Assembly (NCBI RefSeq): GCF_001908205.1
Contig: NZ_LGHL01000074.1
Coordinates: 1-64,000, forward strand
Reading direction: 5' to 3'
Length of the DNA stretch: 64,000 nt
Source of the DNA: Bradyrhizobium sp. NAS80.1
GTDB taxonomy: Bacteria; Pseudomonadota; Alphaproteobacteria; Rhizobiales; Xanthobacteraceae
Part shown: in pieces, positions 27,057 through 36,259 of the stretch
How positions within the stretch are numbered: the first letter of the stretch is position 1
Layout of the letters: each line of letters starts with the position of its first letter
Position numbers and translations under genes: made by a program
Notes under the pieces: generated by a model
What the model was told of the DNA's origin: nothing
What the model saw: only the letters and a program-made list of their open reading frames with translations
Databases searched by the model: none

Positions 27057-27263
27057 TCAGCCCAGCTCGATCGTGTCGTTGACCTCGTGGACGAGTCCGA
27101 CGCTGTCGATCGTCAGCACCATCTTCGCGTTGAGCTTCTCATGGCCCTTGATCCGGCCCGCCGCGATCGCGTCGCGCACAGCCTTCTCGATCTCGCGCTG
27201 CGAGGTGACGCCTACTTGCTTCAGAAATTTACGCAGGCTGGTGTTGAACTGGTCCTCGTTCAT
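27057..27263 (-). CDS. DUF6494 family small protein
   Basis: A 68-residue soluble protein with the pattern of DUF6494: MNEDQFNTSLRKFLKQVGVT, then SQREIEKAVRDAIAAGRIKG and a beta-rich C-terminus LTIDSVGLVHEVNDTIEL. The helical first half ends in a basic loop. Function is not known. GAGGCCGTC precedes the ATG. It lies 25 bases after the lipoprotein gene on the same strand, so the two may be co-transcribed. Confidence 0.8.
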   Translation of the reverse strand: MNEDQFNTSLRKFLKQVGVTSQREIEKAVRDAIAAGRIKGHEKLNAKMVLTIDSVGLVHEVNDTIELG

Positions 27264-27288
27264 GACGGCCTCCGTGGACTGGGGCGGC

Positions 27289-27558
27289 TTACGGCCGCTC
27301 CGGATGGTTCAGCATGTATTCGCCGAGATCGCGCTGGCGGCGATCGGCGCGGGCGGTGGCGGCGCTGCGCTGGACGTCGCGGTCCTTGCGGCAGGCCACG
27401 TATTCGGGTGAGCCCTGGGCGTAGCCGCGGCTCTGGCAGACCGCGTCGTCATCATCGCCGCCCATCGCCACCGGCGTCTGGTAGCGCGCGGAGCAGGCCG
27501 AGAGAGCGATGGCAAGCAGGGCGGCTGCAAGCAGGCGCGGCGCGGCGGCGAGTGGCAT
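27289..27558 (-). CDS. Small lipoprotein
   Basis: An 89-residue lipoprotein: signal sequence MPLAAAPRLLAAALLAIALS with lipobox LSAC (Cys near residue 22). The mature part has CQSRGYAQGSPEYVACRKDR, a two-Cys motif seen in many small rhizobial envelope proteins, and a charged C-terminus RRQRDLGEYMLNHPERP. Expected to be anchored in the outer or inner membrane. Function unknown. The ATG 27558 is the only sensible start. Confidence 0.8.
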   Translation of the reverse strand: MPLAAAPRLLAAALLAIALSACSARYQTPVAMGGDDDDAVCQSRGYAQGSPEYVACRKDRDVQRSAATARADRRQRDLGEYMLNHPERP

Positions 27559-27637
27559 ACGAGATCCCCTATTGGCCGGCCCTGTTTAGCGCGGAATGAG
27601 GAGAATGTAAGTCCGCAGGACTCAGTTTCTGTTCTAG

Positions 27638-27775
27638 GTCACGCCCCACGAAGGCGGGGCATCCAGTACTCCGCGGCTATAGTCCTGTGAACGAATGACC
27701 GCCGCAGAGTACTGGATCGCCCGCCCCAGTGCGCAAGTGCGCACAAGGCGGGCGATGACAGTGGAGTTCGGAGCA
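27638..27775. repeat. Dispersed intergenic repeat, family C (copy 2)
   Basis: CACGAAGGCGGGGCATCCAG, TACTGGATCGCCC and GGCGGGCGATGACAG, as in the copy at 22408. It fills the gap between the small lipoprotein gene and the prpE stop. Confidence 0.75.
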
Positions 27776-27815
27776 GCGGCCTAGGCGCCCGCTGATAGGA
27801 CGACCGGAGATCGCC

Positions 27816-29738
27816 TCACACCCTCCCCTTCAGCGCCGCGCCGATCTCGTCGAGCACCTTGGGGTCCTCGATCGTGGCCGGCATGGTCCAGGATTCGCCG
27901 TCGGCGATCTTCTTGATGGTGCCGCGCAGGATCTTTCCGGAGCGCGTCTTGGGCAGACGGCCGACGGTGATGGCGAGCTTGAAGGCGGCGACAGGGCCGA
28001 GCTTGTCGCGCACCAGCGCGATGATCTCCTTCTCGATCTCCGCAGGCGGGCGTCCCACTCCGGCCTTCAGCACCAGGAAACCGCAGGGTACCTCGCCCTT
28101 GATCGCGTCCTTGACGCCAAGCACGGCGCATTCGGCAACATCCGGGTGCGAGGCCAAAATCTCCTCCATGCCGCCGGTGGAGAGGCGATGGCCGGCGACG
28201 TTGATGATGTCGTCGGTCCGGCCCATGACGAAGACATAGCCGTCCTCGTCCTTGTAGCCGGCATCCGACGTCTTGTAGTAGCCGGGGAATTCGCTGAGGT
28301 AGGATTCCCTAAAGCGCTCATCCTGATTCCACAGCGTCGGCAGGCAGCCGGGCGGCATCGGCAACTTGATGACGATCGAGCCCATCGTGTTGGGGCCGAC
28401 CGGCTTTGCGGCTTCATCCACCACATCGACCTGATAGCCCGGCATCGGCACGGTCGGCGAACCGTGCTTCACCGGCAGCTGGCCAAGGCCGACCGGATTG
28501 CCGGCGATGCACCAGCCGGTCTCGGTCTGCCACCAATGGTCGATCACCGGCACCTTCAACTGCTGCTCCGCCCATTCCACCGTCGGCGGATCGGCGCGCT
28601 CGCCGGCAAGGAACAGCGTGCGGAATTTCGACAGGTCGTATCGCCGGATGAACTTTCCTTCCGGATCCTCTTTCCGGATCGCGCGGAACGCGGTCGGCGC
28701 GGTGAAGAATGCGACCGCCTTGTGCTCGCTGATCACACGCCAGAACGCGCCGGCGTCGGGCGTGCCGACCGGCTTACCCTCATACATGATCGAGGTCGCG
28801 CCATGCAGCAGCGGGCCGTAGATGATGTAGCTGTGCCCCACCACCCAGCCGATGTCCGAGCCGCACCACCAGACCTCGCCTGGCTTGACGCCATAGAGGT
28901 TGAACATCGACCATTTCACCGCAACCAGATGGCCACCATTGTCGCGCACGACACCCTTGGGAATCCCGGTCGTGCCTGATGTATACAGGATGTAGAGCGG
29001 ATCGGTGGCGGCGACCGGCACGCAAGCAGCTTTCTTGCCGTCATTCATCGCCTTGCGGCGCAGGCTCGCCCAATCATAGTCGCGGCCGGGCGAGAGATCG
29101 CAGATCAGCTGCGGACGCTGCAGCACGATGCAGGCCTTCGGCTTACTGCTCGCAAGCTTGATCGCCTCGTCGAGCAGCGGCTTGTACTGCACGATGCGTC
29201 CGGGCTCGATGCCGCAACTCGCGGAGAGAATGAGTTTCGGCTGCGCATCGTCGATGCGGCTGGCGAGCTCCTTCGCGGCAAAGCCGCCGAATACCACCGA
29301 GTGCACCGCGCCGATGCGCGCACAGGCGAGCATCGCGACCAGGGCCTCCGGCACCATCGGCATATAGAGGATGACGCGGTCGCCTTTCGTCACGCCGAAA
29401 TCGTGCATGATGGCGCCAAGTGCCTGCACCTCGCTCAGGAGTTCCGCGTAGGTGAACTTGGTGATGCTGTTCGTCAGTGGCGAATCATGGATCAGCGCGA
29501 CCTGGTCGGCGCGGCCGCGTTCGACATGACGGTCGAGCGCGTTGTAGCAGGTGTTGACGACGCCGCCGCTGAACCAGCGGCCGTAGACGCCCTGCGAGGC
29601 ATCGAAGATCTTCTTCGGCGGCTCGATCCAGTCGATCTCCTTGGCCGCCTCGGCCCAAAAGCCCTCGGGATCAGCCAGCGAGCGCGCATAGACCTCGTGA
29701 TAACTGCTCTTACCGTCGACGTTTCCTCGGACGTTCAT
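27816..29738 (-). CDS. prpE: Propionyl-CoA synthetase
   Basis: A 640-residue acetyl/propionyl-CoA synthetase-type adenylating enzyme. Seen: the N-terminal ACS domain (SYHEVYARSLADPEGFWAEA), the P-loop LYTSGTTGIPKGVVRDNGGH, WWCGSDIGWVVGHSYIIYGP, HWWQTETGWCIAGNP, YVFVMGRTDDIINVAGHRLS and the catalytic Lys in LPKTRSGKILRGTIKK. The RDNGGH after the P-loop and the WWQTETGW environment favour PrpE over AcsA. It funnels propionate into propionyl-CoA metabolism. No prp partner genes are adjacent. Confidence 0.9.
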   Translation of the reverse strand: MNVRGNVDGKSSYHEVYARSLADPEGFWAEAAKEIDWIEPPKKIFDASQGVYGRWFSGGVVNTCYNALDRHVERGRADQVALIHDSPLTNSITKFTYAELLSEVQALGAIMHDFGVTKGDRVILYMPMVPEALVAMLACARIGAVHSVVFGGFAAKELASRIDDAQPKLILSASCGIEPGRIVQYKPLLDEAIKLASSKPKACIVLQRPQLICDLSPGRDYDWASLRRKAMNDGKKAACVPVAATDPLYILYTSGTTGIPKGVVRDNGGHLVAVKWSMFNLYGVKPGEVWWCGSDIGWVVGHSYIIYGPLLHGATSIMYEGKPVGTPDAGAFWRVISEHKAVAFFTAPTAFRAIRKEDPEGKFIRRYDLSKFRTLFLAGERADPPTVEWAEQQLKVPVIDHWWQTETGWCIAGNPVGLGQLPVKHGSPTVPMPGYQVDVVDEAAKPVGPNTMGSIVIKLPMPPGCLPTLWNQDERFRESYLSEFPGYYKTSDAGYKDEDGYVFVMGRTDDIINVAGHRLSTGGMEEILASHPDVAECAVLGVKDAIKGEVPCGFLVLKAGVGRPPAEIEKEIIALVRDKLGPVAAFKLAITVGRLPKTRSGKILRGTIKKIADGESWTMPATIEDPKVLDEIGAALKGRV

Positions 29739-29940
29739 TCCCGCGCTCCCGTTCCCTTTATTCGCCTGGCCTCGACCTTGCGGCAGGACGGAAGTCCCGC
29801 CATGACACGGATCAAGTGCCGGCCTTTGAGGGCTATTTTCCCGGGAACGGGCGGCGGTTCAAGCTGAAAAGAATGGGTCTTTTGGAGGAGGGAGCGCTTG
29901 TCTCGACGAAATGGATAGCTCTGCTGCCGCGTCGGTGGTG

Positions 29941-30121
29941 CTCCCCCACGCCCCGCTTGCGAGGTGGAGACGAGCTACGCTCGCTCCGAGAGGGTTGGGG
30001 TGAGGGGGAGTCTCCCCGGGGACGGTAAGAGTTGGACTCGCAGAGAGTCCCCCTCACCCGGAATTTGCTACGCAAATTCCGGCCTCTCCCCGCAGGCGGG
30101 GAGAGGCGAAGAGCACGAGCA
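29941..30121. repeat. Dispersed intergenic repeat, family A (copy 2)
   Basis: Contains GGGGTGAGGGGGAGTCTCCC, GAGTCCCCCTCACCCGGAAT and CCTCTCCCCGCAGGCGGGGA, with GGAATTTG / CAAATTCC as an inner palindrome. Bases 29739-29940 hold no gene I can support. The repeat touches the 3' end of the TPR gene. Confidence 0.85.
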
Positions 30122-30133
30122 TCTCGCGGCTTC

Positions 30134-31492
30134 TCAGCCCTCCATCGCATTGAGCCGCTGCAGCCTTTCCTGCATGACTTGCCTCAGATCATAACCCGGA
30201 CGGCCGAAGCTGGTGTTGCGGGTGACGAGGAAATCGCGCTGGGTCTTGCGCAGGTCGTTCGCCGACCGCTTGTTTGCGGATTTCAGCACGCGCACGTAGG
30301 TCTCTGCGATCTGGCGGTCGAGCATACCGAGTTGCGGATCGGCACAGATCACCTTCTCCACCTCGCGCTTCGCGGTAGCGCAATCAAATGACGGACCGTT
30401 GCCAGAATTCGCTGCCAGCGGACGCAGCGGCTCGGCACCGAACTTCGCGATCTCCGCAATCATGGTGCGGCGGCCGGCAGCCGCGTTCTCATTGCCGGGA
30501 TCGAGCTTCAGCGCGGTCTCGTAATCGGCCAGCGCCTTCCTGCGCTCGCCCATCTTCTTGTAGAGCACCGCGCGGTTGTTGTAGGTCTGCGCGAAATTCG
30601 GATCGATCTTCAGCGCGGCCTCGTAGTCGTTCAGCGCCGCGCCGAGTTCGCCCTTGAGCTGGTAGGAATCGCCGCGGTTGGTGAAGAAATTGGGCCGTGG
30701 CGCCAGCCGCAGTGCCTGGTCGTAATCGGCGATTGCCTTGTCGTACTCGCCCATCTCGGCCAGCGACAGGCCGCGATTGTCGTAATATTCCGGTACCTTC
30801 GGATCGAGTCTGATCGCCTCGCCGTCGTCGGCGACCGACTTGTCGAGCTGGCCGAGCTTCTTGTAGGCCGCGCCGCGGTTGGTGTAGCTGCGCGGCCGGT
30901 TCGGATCGAGCCGCAGCGCCTCGCTGAGATCGCGGACCGCCTTCTCGTTGTCGCCGCCGAGATAATAGGTCACGCCGCGGTCGGACCAGGCCTGCGCATC
31001 GTCCGGCTTCAGCTTGATCGCCTGGTCGTAATCGGCGAGCGCACGGTCGAGCCGGCGCTGGTTGGTGTAGACGACGCCGCGCAGCTCGTAGGCCTCCGCA
31101 TCCTGCGGATCCAGCTCGATCGCCTTGCTGAGGTCAGCCGCGGCGCGATTGAGATCGCCGCCGGCCTCGCGCAAGAGATCACCGCGCAGGCGCCAGGCCT
31201 TTGCATTCTTGCCGTCGAGCGCGATGGCGCGGTCGATGTCCCGCAGCGCCTGTGTGAGGCCGCCCGAGGTCCGCGCGTTGGCGTCCGCACGAACCAGCAG
31301 GGCCGCGGCGCGGTCGGAGGATGGATTTGAGGCCTGGTCGATGATGGCGCTGCACGCCGTGATTAGCTCGGCCGGAGCGGCCTTGCTGCCCGACACGCAA
31401 TCAGTGCCGGCCGAGGCCGGGGCAGCGAGGAGGAGGCTGATCGCCGCGCTGAGGAGGAAGGCGCGAAGCGATATTTTGGCAAACGGGAACAT
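30134..31492 (-). CDS. Secreted TPR protein with C-terminal LprI-like domain
   Basis: A 452-residue periplasmic protein. ATG 31492 gives a signal peptide (MFPFAKISLRAFLLSAAISL, cleavage near ASA-GT). Residues about 60-340 hold a run of tetratricopeptide repeats (A-x-x-D-x-x-x-A-I-x-L-D/P-D type, for example DYDQAIKLKPDDAQAWSDRG). The C-terminal 90 residues are an LprI/DUF1311-like domain: FDCATAKREVEKVICADPQL, then LRKTQRDFLVTRN, with paired Cys. LprI-type domains can inhibit lysozyme; here that is inference. It shares its last 25 residues' pattern (FGRPGYDL...MQERLQRLN) with the paralogue at 31769. Confidence 0.85.
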   Translation of the reverse strand: MFPFAKISLRAFLLSAAISLLLAAPASAGTDCVSGSKAAPAELITACSAIIDQASNPSSDRAAALLVRADANARTSGGLTQALRDIDRAIALDGKNAKAWRLRGDLLREAGGDLNRAAADLSKAIELDPQDAEAYELRGVVYTNQRRLDRALADYDQAIKLKPDDAQAWSDRGVTYYLGGDNEKAVRDLSEALRLDPNRPRSYTNRGAAYKKLGQLDKSVADDGEAIRLDPKVPEYYDNRGLSLAEMGEYDKAIADYDQALRLAPRPNFFTNRGDSYQLKGELGAALNDYEAALKIDPNFAQTYNNRAVLYKKMGERRKALADYETALKLDPGNENAAAGRRTMIAEIAKFGAEPLRPLAANSGNGPSFDCATAKREVEKVICADPQLGMLDRQIAETYVRVLKSANKRSANDLRKTQRDFLVTRNTSFGRPGYDLRQVMQERLQRLNAMEG

Positions 31493-31613
31493 TTGCGCGG
31501 AAGAACACGTGCCGCACATCAGGAAGGCTCCGTGACATCAGGTTCTCACCATTGTCGCGGCGGGCAAAGAATGGGTTCAAATCGGGCCCGTTGTCAGGAG
31601 CGCACCGGCGCCC

Positions 31614-31768
31614 GTACTCCCTCGCCCCGCACGCGGGGGGGAGGGTGGGGTGAGGGGGAGTCTCCACAGGGACGGCAACAGTGAGACTCGTGGAGACTCC
31701 CCCTCACCCGGAATTCAAGCTTCGCTAGAATTCCGGCCTCTCCCCGCACGCGGGGAGAGGCGAAGAAC
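31614..31768. repeat. Dispersed intergenic repeat, family A (copy 3)
   Basis: GCACGCGGGGGGGAGGGTGG, GACTCCCCCTCACCCGG, GGAATTCAAGCTTCGCTAGA and CCTCTCCCCGCACGCGGGGA. It abuts the stop of the second TPR/LprI gene exactly as copy 2 abuts the first, implying duplication of gene plus repeat. Confidence 0.85.
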
Positions 31769-32530
31769 TCAATACCCATCTACCCCGTTGAGCCGTTGCA
31801 GCCGCTCCTGCATTGCCTTCTTCAGATCATAGCCGGGCCGGCCGAAGGCGGCGTTGCGACGCGCGATGAACTCATCCTGCTCGCGCTGAAGCGCCCTGGC
31901 CTCGCCCGTATTGCGAGCTTCCCGGATCACGCGGGCATTCGACGCAAAGACCTCGCGGTCGAGATCGGCGAGCTCGCGGTTGGCGCAGATCGCCTTCTCC
32001 ACGGCGCGGGCCGCGCGGGCGCAATTGAAGCTGGGCTTGCCGGCGACCGCCATCTGCGCGCCGATCCGTTCGAGCTCGCGTGCCATTGCCTTGTGATTGG
32101 CCTTGGCCTTCTCATGGTTCGGATCGATCCTCAGCGCGGCGCCGAAATCCTGCACCGCCTTGGGCTTATCGCCCTTCTTCAGCCAGAGCTCGCCGCGTGC
32201 GTTGAAGAGATCGGCCAGCGTGGGATCGAGCTGCAAGGCGCGGCTGTCGTCGGCGATCGCACGATCGATCTGGTCGTGCCGTGCCAGAAGCGCGCCACGC
32301 GCGACGAGCGCCTTGACCAGATCTGGCTTGGCCGTCTTCTCGTTGTCGATCACGGCCCCGCAGGCGGAATTCGCCTTGTCCATATCGTCGGCCGCGGCGG
32401 CAGCGAGGCACGGCGCTATATCGACCTGCGGCCCAGCAGCCGGCTCCCCGCCGGTCGCAGCATGGGCCGCGCCGAGCACGAGCGCATAGATCAGCGCCGC
32501 AGCCGACGATTGAATCAGAAAAGATCGCAT
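31769..32530 (-). CDS. Secreted TPR/LprI-like protein, short paralogue
   Basis: A 253-residue paralogue of the protein at 30134 with fewer repeats. ATG 32530 gives MRSFLIQSSAAALIYALVLG and cleavage near AHA-AT. It has two to three TPR units (AIADDSRALQLDPTLADLFN, AVQDFGAALRIDPNHEKAKA) and the LprI-like C-terminal domain with FNCARAARAVEKAICANREL and LQREQDEFIARRN. Ends like its paralogue (FGRPGYDLKKAMQERLQRLN). Probably periplasmic, possibly wall-related. Function unproven. Confidence 0.8.
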   Translation of the reverse strand: MRSFLIQSSAAALIYALVLGAAHAATGGEPAAGPQVDIAPCLAAAAADDMDKANSACGAVIDNEKTAKPDLVKALVARGALLARHDQIDRAIADDSRALQLDPTLADLFNARGELWLKKGDKPKAVQDFGAALRIDPNHEKAKANHKAMARELERIGAQMAVAGKPSFNCARAARAVEKAICANRELADLDREVFASNARVIREARNTGEARALQREQDEFIARRNAAFGRPGYDLKKAMQERLQRLNGVDGY

Positions 32531-32631
32531 TGTCGTTACAGTCGGAAAGCTCGCCTTGGGACCGGATTGTCCGCTATACGCCGGATTGATGCTGGCCTGT
32601 CGCATCGCTCAAATCGCCTTCGGGAACTCTC

Positions 32632-34176
32632 GTGTCGACATTCGAATGGATCATCGCGTTGCTGCTCGGCGCCGTTGCCTTATCGGCGCTGGCGCGGCGG
32701 ATCAAGGTCCCCTACCCGACCTTTCTCGCCATCGGCGGCGCGCTGATCGCTTTCGTGCCGAAGAGCCCGACATGGACACTCGAGCCGGACCTGGCCTTGG
32801 CGCTTTTTGTCGCACCGGTGCTGCTGGACGCCGCTTACGACACCTCGCTGCGCGATCTCCGCAACAACTGGATTCCAGTCTCGACGCTCGTGGTGGCGGC
32901 GGTCGGCCTGACCACGGCCGGCGTGGCCTACGTCGCCCACCGGCTCGTGCCCGATATGCCCTGGGCCGCGGCGATCGCGCTCGGCGCCATCGTGGCGCCC
33001 CCGGATGCCGCGGCGGCGGTCGCGATCCTGAGCCAGGTCAAGTTGCCTCACCGCATGGTGAAGGTGCTTGAAGGCGAGAGCCTGCTCAACGACGCCAGCG
33101 CGCTATTGATCTATCGCATCGCGGTCGGCGCGGTCGCCGCGGAGCATTTGAAATGGAGCGAGGTCGCGCCGACGATTGCGCTCGCGCTGGTCGGCAGTGT
33201 CCTCGCCGGTCTTCTCGCCGCACGCGTCATCCCGCCCATCATGGAGCGCGTGAAGGAGGTGCCGAGCGCGATCATCCTGCAGTTCGCCACCACCTTCATG
33301 ATCTGGATCACCGCCGAGCATCTCGGCCTCTCCGGCATCCTCACCATCGTAATCTACGCCATCGCGGTCGCGCGCACCGCGCCGGCGCGCATCCCGGCGC
33401 GGCTGCGGGTGCCGTCCTATGCGGTCTGGGAAACAATGGTGTTCGTGCTCAACGTGCTCGCCTTCATGCTGATCGGCATGCAGATGCGGCCGATCTGGTC
33501 GCGGTTAGACGCGGACGTGCGCTGGGAATATTGCGTGGCCGCGGCCTGGATCCTGCTCACGGTGGTCCTGGTGCGGCTGTTCTGGGTGACTTTCTACCGC
33601 ACGACGCTGCGCGTCCTGATCCTGCGCGGGCTCTATCATCCCAAGGATCCCGAGGCCGTCGCCTCGCCGAAGGGCGGCCTCATCATCTCCTGGTGCGGCA
33701 TGCGCGGCCTCGTCACGCTCGCCACCGCCTTTGCCCTGCCGGAGAACTTTCCCCAACGCGACTTCATCGTCTTCATCGCCTTCGCGGTGGTGCTGGGATC
33801 GCTCATCATCCAGGGCCTGACGCTGCGGCCGCTGATCCTGGCCTTCGCCCTCAAGGACGACGATCCCGTCGGCGTCGAGGTCGCGCGCGGCCGTGCCGTC
33901 GCCTATCGCGCGGCGCTCGATGCGATCGAAAACGATCCGTCGGAAGAGGCCGAAATCCTGCGACTCGAATATCTCGCCGTCCTGATGCAGGCCGAGAACG
34001 ATCCGAACGGCGGTATCGCCAGCGGCGAGATGCCGGCCGATCCCCTGCGCCGCCGCGCCATCGAAGCCGCGCGCAAATCGATCTTCGAACTGCGCGCCAC
34101 CGAAGTGATCGGCGACGACGCCTTCCATCGCCTCGAGGAGGAGTTAGACCGCGCGGAATTGAGCGCGGGCGGTTGA
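32632..34176 (+). CDS. Cation/proton antiporter, CPA1 family
   Basis: A 514-residue membrane antiporter expected to exchange Na+ or K+ for H+. GTG start at 32632. About 12 membrane segments occupy residues 1-410; the ion-binding ND pair is seen in GESLLNDASALLIYRIAVGA after ALGAIVAPPDAAAAVAIL. SWCGMRGLVTLATAFALPEN contains the conserved Gly-Met-Arg-Gly of NhaP-type proteins. A soluble, acidic helical C-terminus (about 410-514) may regulate it. It diverges from the short TPR/LprI gene. Confidence 0.9.
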   Translation: MSTFEWIIALLLGAVALSALARRIKVPYPTFLAIGGALIAFVPKSPTWTLEPDLALALFVAPVLLDAAYDTSLRDLRNNWIPVSTLVVAAVGLTTAGVAYVAHRLVPDMPWAAAIALGAIVAPPDAAAAVAILSQVKLPHRMVKVLEGESLLNDASALLIYRIAVGAVAAEHLKWSEVAPTIALALVGSVLAGLLAARVIPPIMERVKEVPSAIILQFATTFMIWITAEHLGLSGILTIVIYAIAVARTAPARIPARLRVPSYAVWETMVFVLNVLAFMLIGMQMRPIWSRLDADVRWEYCVAAAWILLTVVLVRLFWVTFYRTTLRVLILRGLYHPKDPEAVASPKGGLIISWCGMRGLVTLATAFALPENFPQRDFIVFIAFAVVLGSLIIQGLTLRPLILAFALKDDDPVGVEVARGRAVAYRAALDAIENDPSEEAEILRLEYLAVLMQAENDPNGGIASGEMPADPLRRRAIEAARKSIFELRATEVIGDDAFHRLEEELDRAELSAGG

Positions 34177-34189
34177 ACCAGCAGATTCC

Positions 34190-34372
34190 GCTGTCATCCC
34201 GGACAAGCGAAGCACAGATCCGGGATCCCCGCGCGAGCGCTTGCGCTCGTCGCGATAACCACAAGAAGAGATTTGCGAAGACTCGGAGTTACCGATCTCG
34301 CGTCACCCTATGGCCTGTGGTTATGGGTCCCGGGCTCGCGCTACGCGCGCCCCGGGACGACAATCGAGATTG
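34190..34372. repeat. Dispersed intergenic repeat, family B (copy 1)
   Basis: TGTCATCCCGGACAAGCGAA and ATCCGGGATCC at one side, GGTTATGGGTCCCGGGCTCG and CGCGCCCCGGGACGACA at the other. Copies occur at 35253 and 43714. The rest of the 34177-34461 gap shows no gene. Confidence 0.85.
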
Positions 34373-34461
34373 AGGCAATATTGCGATTGAACAACGTGCG
34401 CTAGACCACACAGGACAATGCCGGCGTTGAACCAAACGCCGCCGTCCCAGACTCATCCCTC

Positions 34462-35232
34462 ATGACCACCCTGATCGACGACCGTCGTGTCCGCGCGCGT
34501 GATGCGTCGCCTGCACGATATTTTTATCTCCATATGTCCCTGGCCTGCGCGGCCACCGCGTTTCTCGGCTTCGCACCGACCTATTGGGTGCCGCTCGCCA
34601 ACCGGACATTGTCCGCGAGCCCGGTGATTCATTTTCACGGCCTCTTGTTCTTCACCTGGTCAGTCTATTTCGTGATCCAGATCTGGCTCGCCGCCTCAGG
34701 CCGCGTGGCCAATCATCGCTCGCTCGGCATCGTCGGTGTCTCGCTCGCGACCGCGATGACGATCTTCGGTTTCCTCGCCTCCGTACATGTGATGAAGCAT
34801 TCCGCGGCGCTCGGGCAGCAAGATGCCGGGATCGGCTTCTCGATCGTGCCGATGAGCGGGATCGCGTTCTTCGCGGTGGTGTTCGTGCTCGCGATCATGA
34901 ACACGCGCAAGCCCGAGATTCACAAGCGCCTGTTGCTGCTCGCCGCGGTCTCGCTTCTCGATGCCCCGATCGCACGCTGGTTCATGACCTTCCTCGCGCC
35001 TCCCGGACCACCCGGCCCGCCGCCGGTGTCGGTGACGATCGCGCCGGCGGTGGTTGCCTCGCTCCTGCTCGTCGTCGCCATTGTGCGCGACTGGCGCACC
35101 GAGGGCCGCGTGCATCCGGTCTATATCTACGGCACGCTCGCGCTGCTGGCGCTGAAGGTACTGAATTGGCCGATCAGCGAGACTGCGGCTTGGCACGCAT
35201 TCGCTGGCGGGATTCTGGCGCTGGCGCAGTAG
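34462..35232 (+). CDS. Multi-pass membrane protein of unknown function
   Basis: A 256-residue integral membrane protein with about seven hydrophobic segments, starting MTTLIDDRRVRARDASPARY. Conserved-looking features are paired His residues near membrane edges (VIHFHGLLFFTWSVYF, VANHRSLG, HVMKHSAAL), reminiscent of haem or metal-binding membrane proteins, and a Pro/Gly-rich loop PPGPPGPPPVS. No known family is recognised with confidence. It stands alone between two copies of the family B repeat. Confidence 0.75.
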   Translation: MTTLIDDRRVRARDASPARYFYLHMSLACAATAFLGFAPTYWVPLANRTLSASPVIHFHGLLFFTWSVYFVIQIWLAASGRVANHRSLGIVGVSLATAMTIFGFLASVHVMKHSAALGQQDAGIGFSIVPMSGIAFFAVVFVLAIMNTRKPEIHKRLLLLAAVSLLDAPIARWFMTFLAPPGPPGPPPVSVTIAPAVVASLLLVVAIVRDWRTEGRVHPVYIYGTLALLALKVLNWPISETAAWHAFAGGILALAQ

Positions 35233-35252
35233 AAGGCAGCCACAACCTCCGC

Positions 35253-35408
35253 TGTCGTCCCGGACGAGCGAAGCGAAGATCCGGGACCCATAGCCACAGG
35301 ACGTGGTTTGGCGAAGACTCGCGGTTACCAGCTCACGCTGCAACTTCTCCCTGTGGTTATGGGTCCCGGGCTCGCGCTGCGCGCGCCCCGGGATGACAGT
35401 GGAGGTTG
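35253..35408. repeat. Dispersed intergenic repeat, family B (copy 2)
   Basis: TGTCGTCCCGGACGAGCGAA, GATCCGGGACCCATAGCC, TGTGGTTATGGGTCCCGGGC and GCGCCCCGGGATGACAG. Ends adjoin the SDR stop codon. Confidence 0.85.
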
Positions 35409-35412
35409 GAGC

Positions 35413-36219
35413 TTACGCCCCCGCCTTGCACGTGATCCCGCCGTCCACCACCAGCTCGATTCCCGTTACATATTTCGACTCGTCCGACGCCAGGAATAGC
35501 GCGGCGTTGGCGACGTCCCAGGCGTCGCCCATGTGACCCATCGGCACCTGGGCGTCGCGGGCACGCCACATCGCTTCGACATCGCCCTTGGCATAGCTGC
35601 TCGCGAGGCCTGCGGAATGCGCGACCATCGGCGTCTTCATCAGGCCGGGCAGGATCGCATTCACCCGGACATGATGGCGCGCGAACTCGATCGCGGTCGT
35701 GCGCGTCATCTGGTTCATCGCGGCCTTCGAGGTGCCGTAGGTGACGTAGGAGATGCCCATGTGGCGAATCGAGGCGATCGAGGAGATGTTGATGATCGAA
35801 CCGCCGCCCTGCTTCATCATGACCGGAATGACATGCTTCATGGCGAAATAGGCGCTCTTGAGGTTGACGCTGAAGACGCGGTCCCAGCTCTCCTCGGTCA
35901 CCTCGACCACGCTGCCCATCTCGGCGATGCCGACATTGTTATCCAGCACGTCGATGCGGCCATAGGCCTTCAGGCACGCCGCCACCATCGCCTCGATCTC
36001 GCTCGCGCGCGAGACATCGGCCGTGAACGCCGTCGCCTTGCCGCCCTCATCGTTGATGATCTTCGCGGTCTCCTCGGCAGCCGCGCCGTTGCGATCGACG
36101 CAAAACACCTGCGCGCCCTCGCGCGCGAAGGTCACCGCGGTCGCCTTGCCGTTGCCCCAGCCAGGTCCGATCGAGCCGGCGCCCACCACCATCGCAACCT
36201 TGCCCTTGAGCCGATCCAT
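35413..36219 (-). CDS. Short-chain dehydrogenase/reductase
   Basis: A 268-residue NAD(P)-dependent oxidoreductase with the Rossmann fold. Seen: an unusual cofactor loop VVGAGSIGPGWGNGKATAVT in place of TGxxxGIG, DRNGAAAEE (acidic end of beta-2, suggesting NAD), NNVGIAEMG, INISSIASIRHMG with catalytic Ser, YVTYGTSKAA (YxxxK) and ILPGLMKTPMV. Substrate cannot be told; similar proteins act on cyclic or aromatic alcohols. Single gene, minus strand, upstream of the DUF1850 gene's 3' end. Confidence 0.88.
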   Translation of the reverse strand: MDRLKGKVAMVVGAGSIGPGWGNGKATAVTFAREGAQVFCVDRNGAAAEETAKIINDEGGKATAFTADVSRASEIEAMVAACLKAYGRIDVLDNNVGIAEMGSVVEVTEESWDRVFSVNLKSAYFAMKHVIPVMMKQGGGSIINISSIASIRHMGISYVTYGTSKAAMNQMTRTTAIEFARHHVRVNAILPGLMKTPMVAHSAGLASSYAKGDVEAMWRARDAQVPMGHMGDAWDVANAALFLASDESKYVTGIELVVDGGITCKAGA

Positions 36220-36259
36220 CGCGTTTCTCCGTGTTGTTGATTGTAGCCCGGATGCCAGG

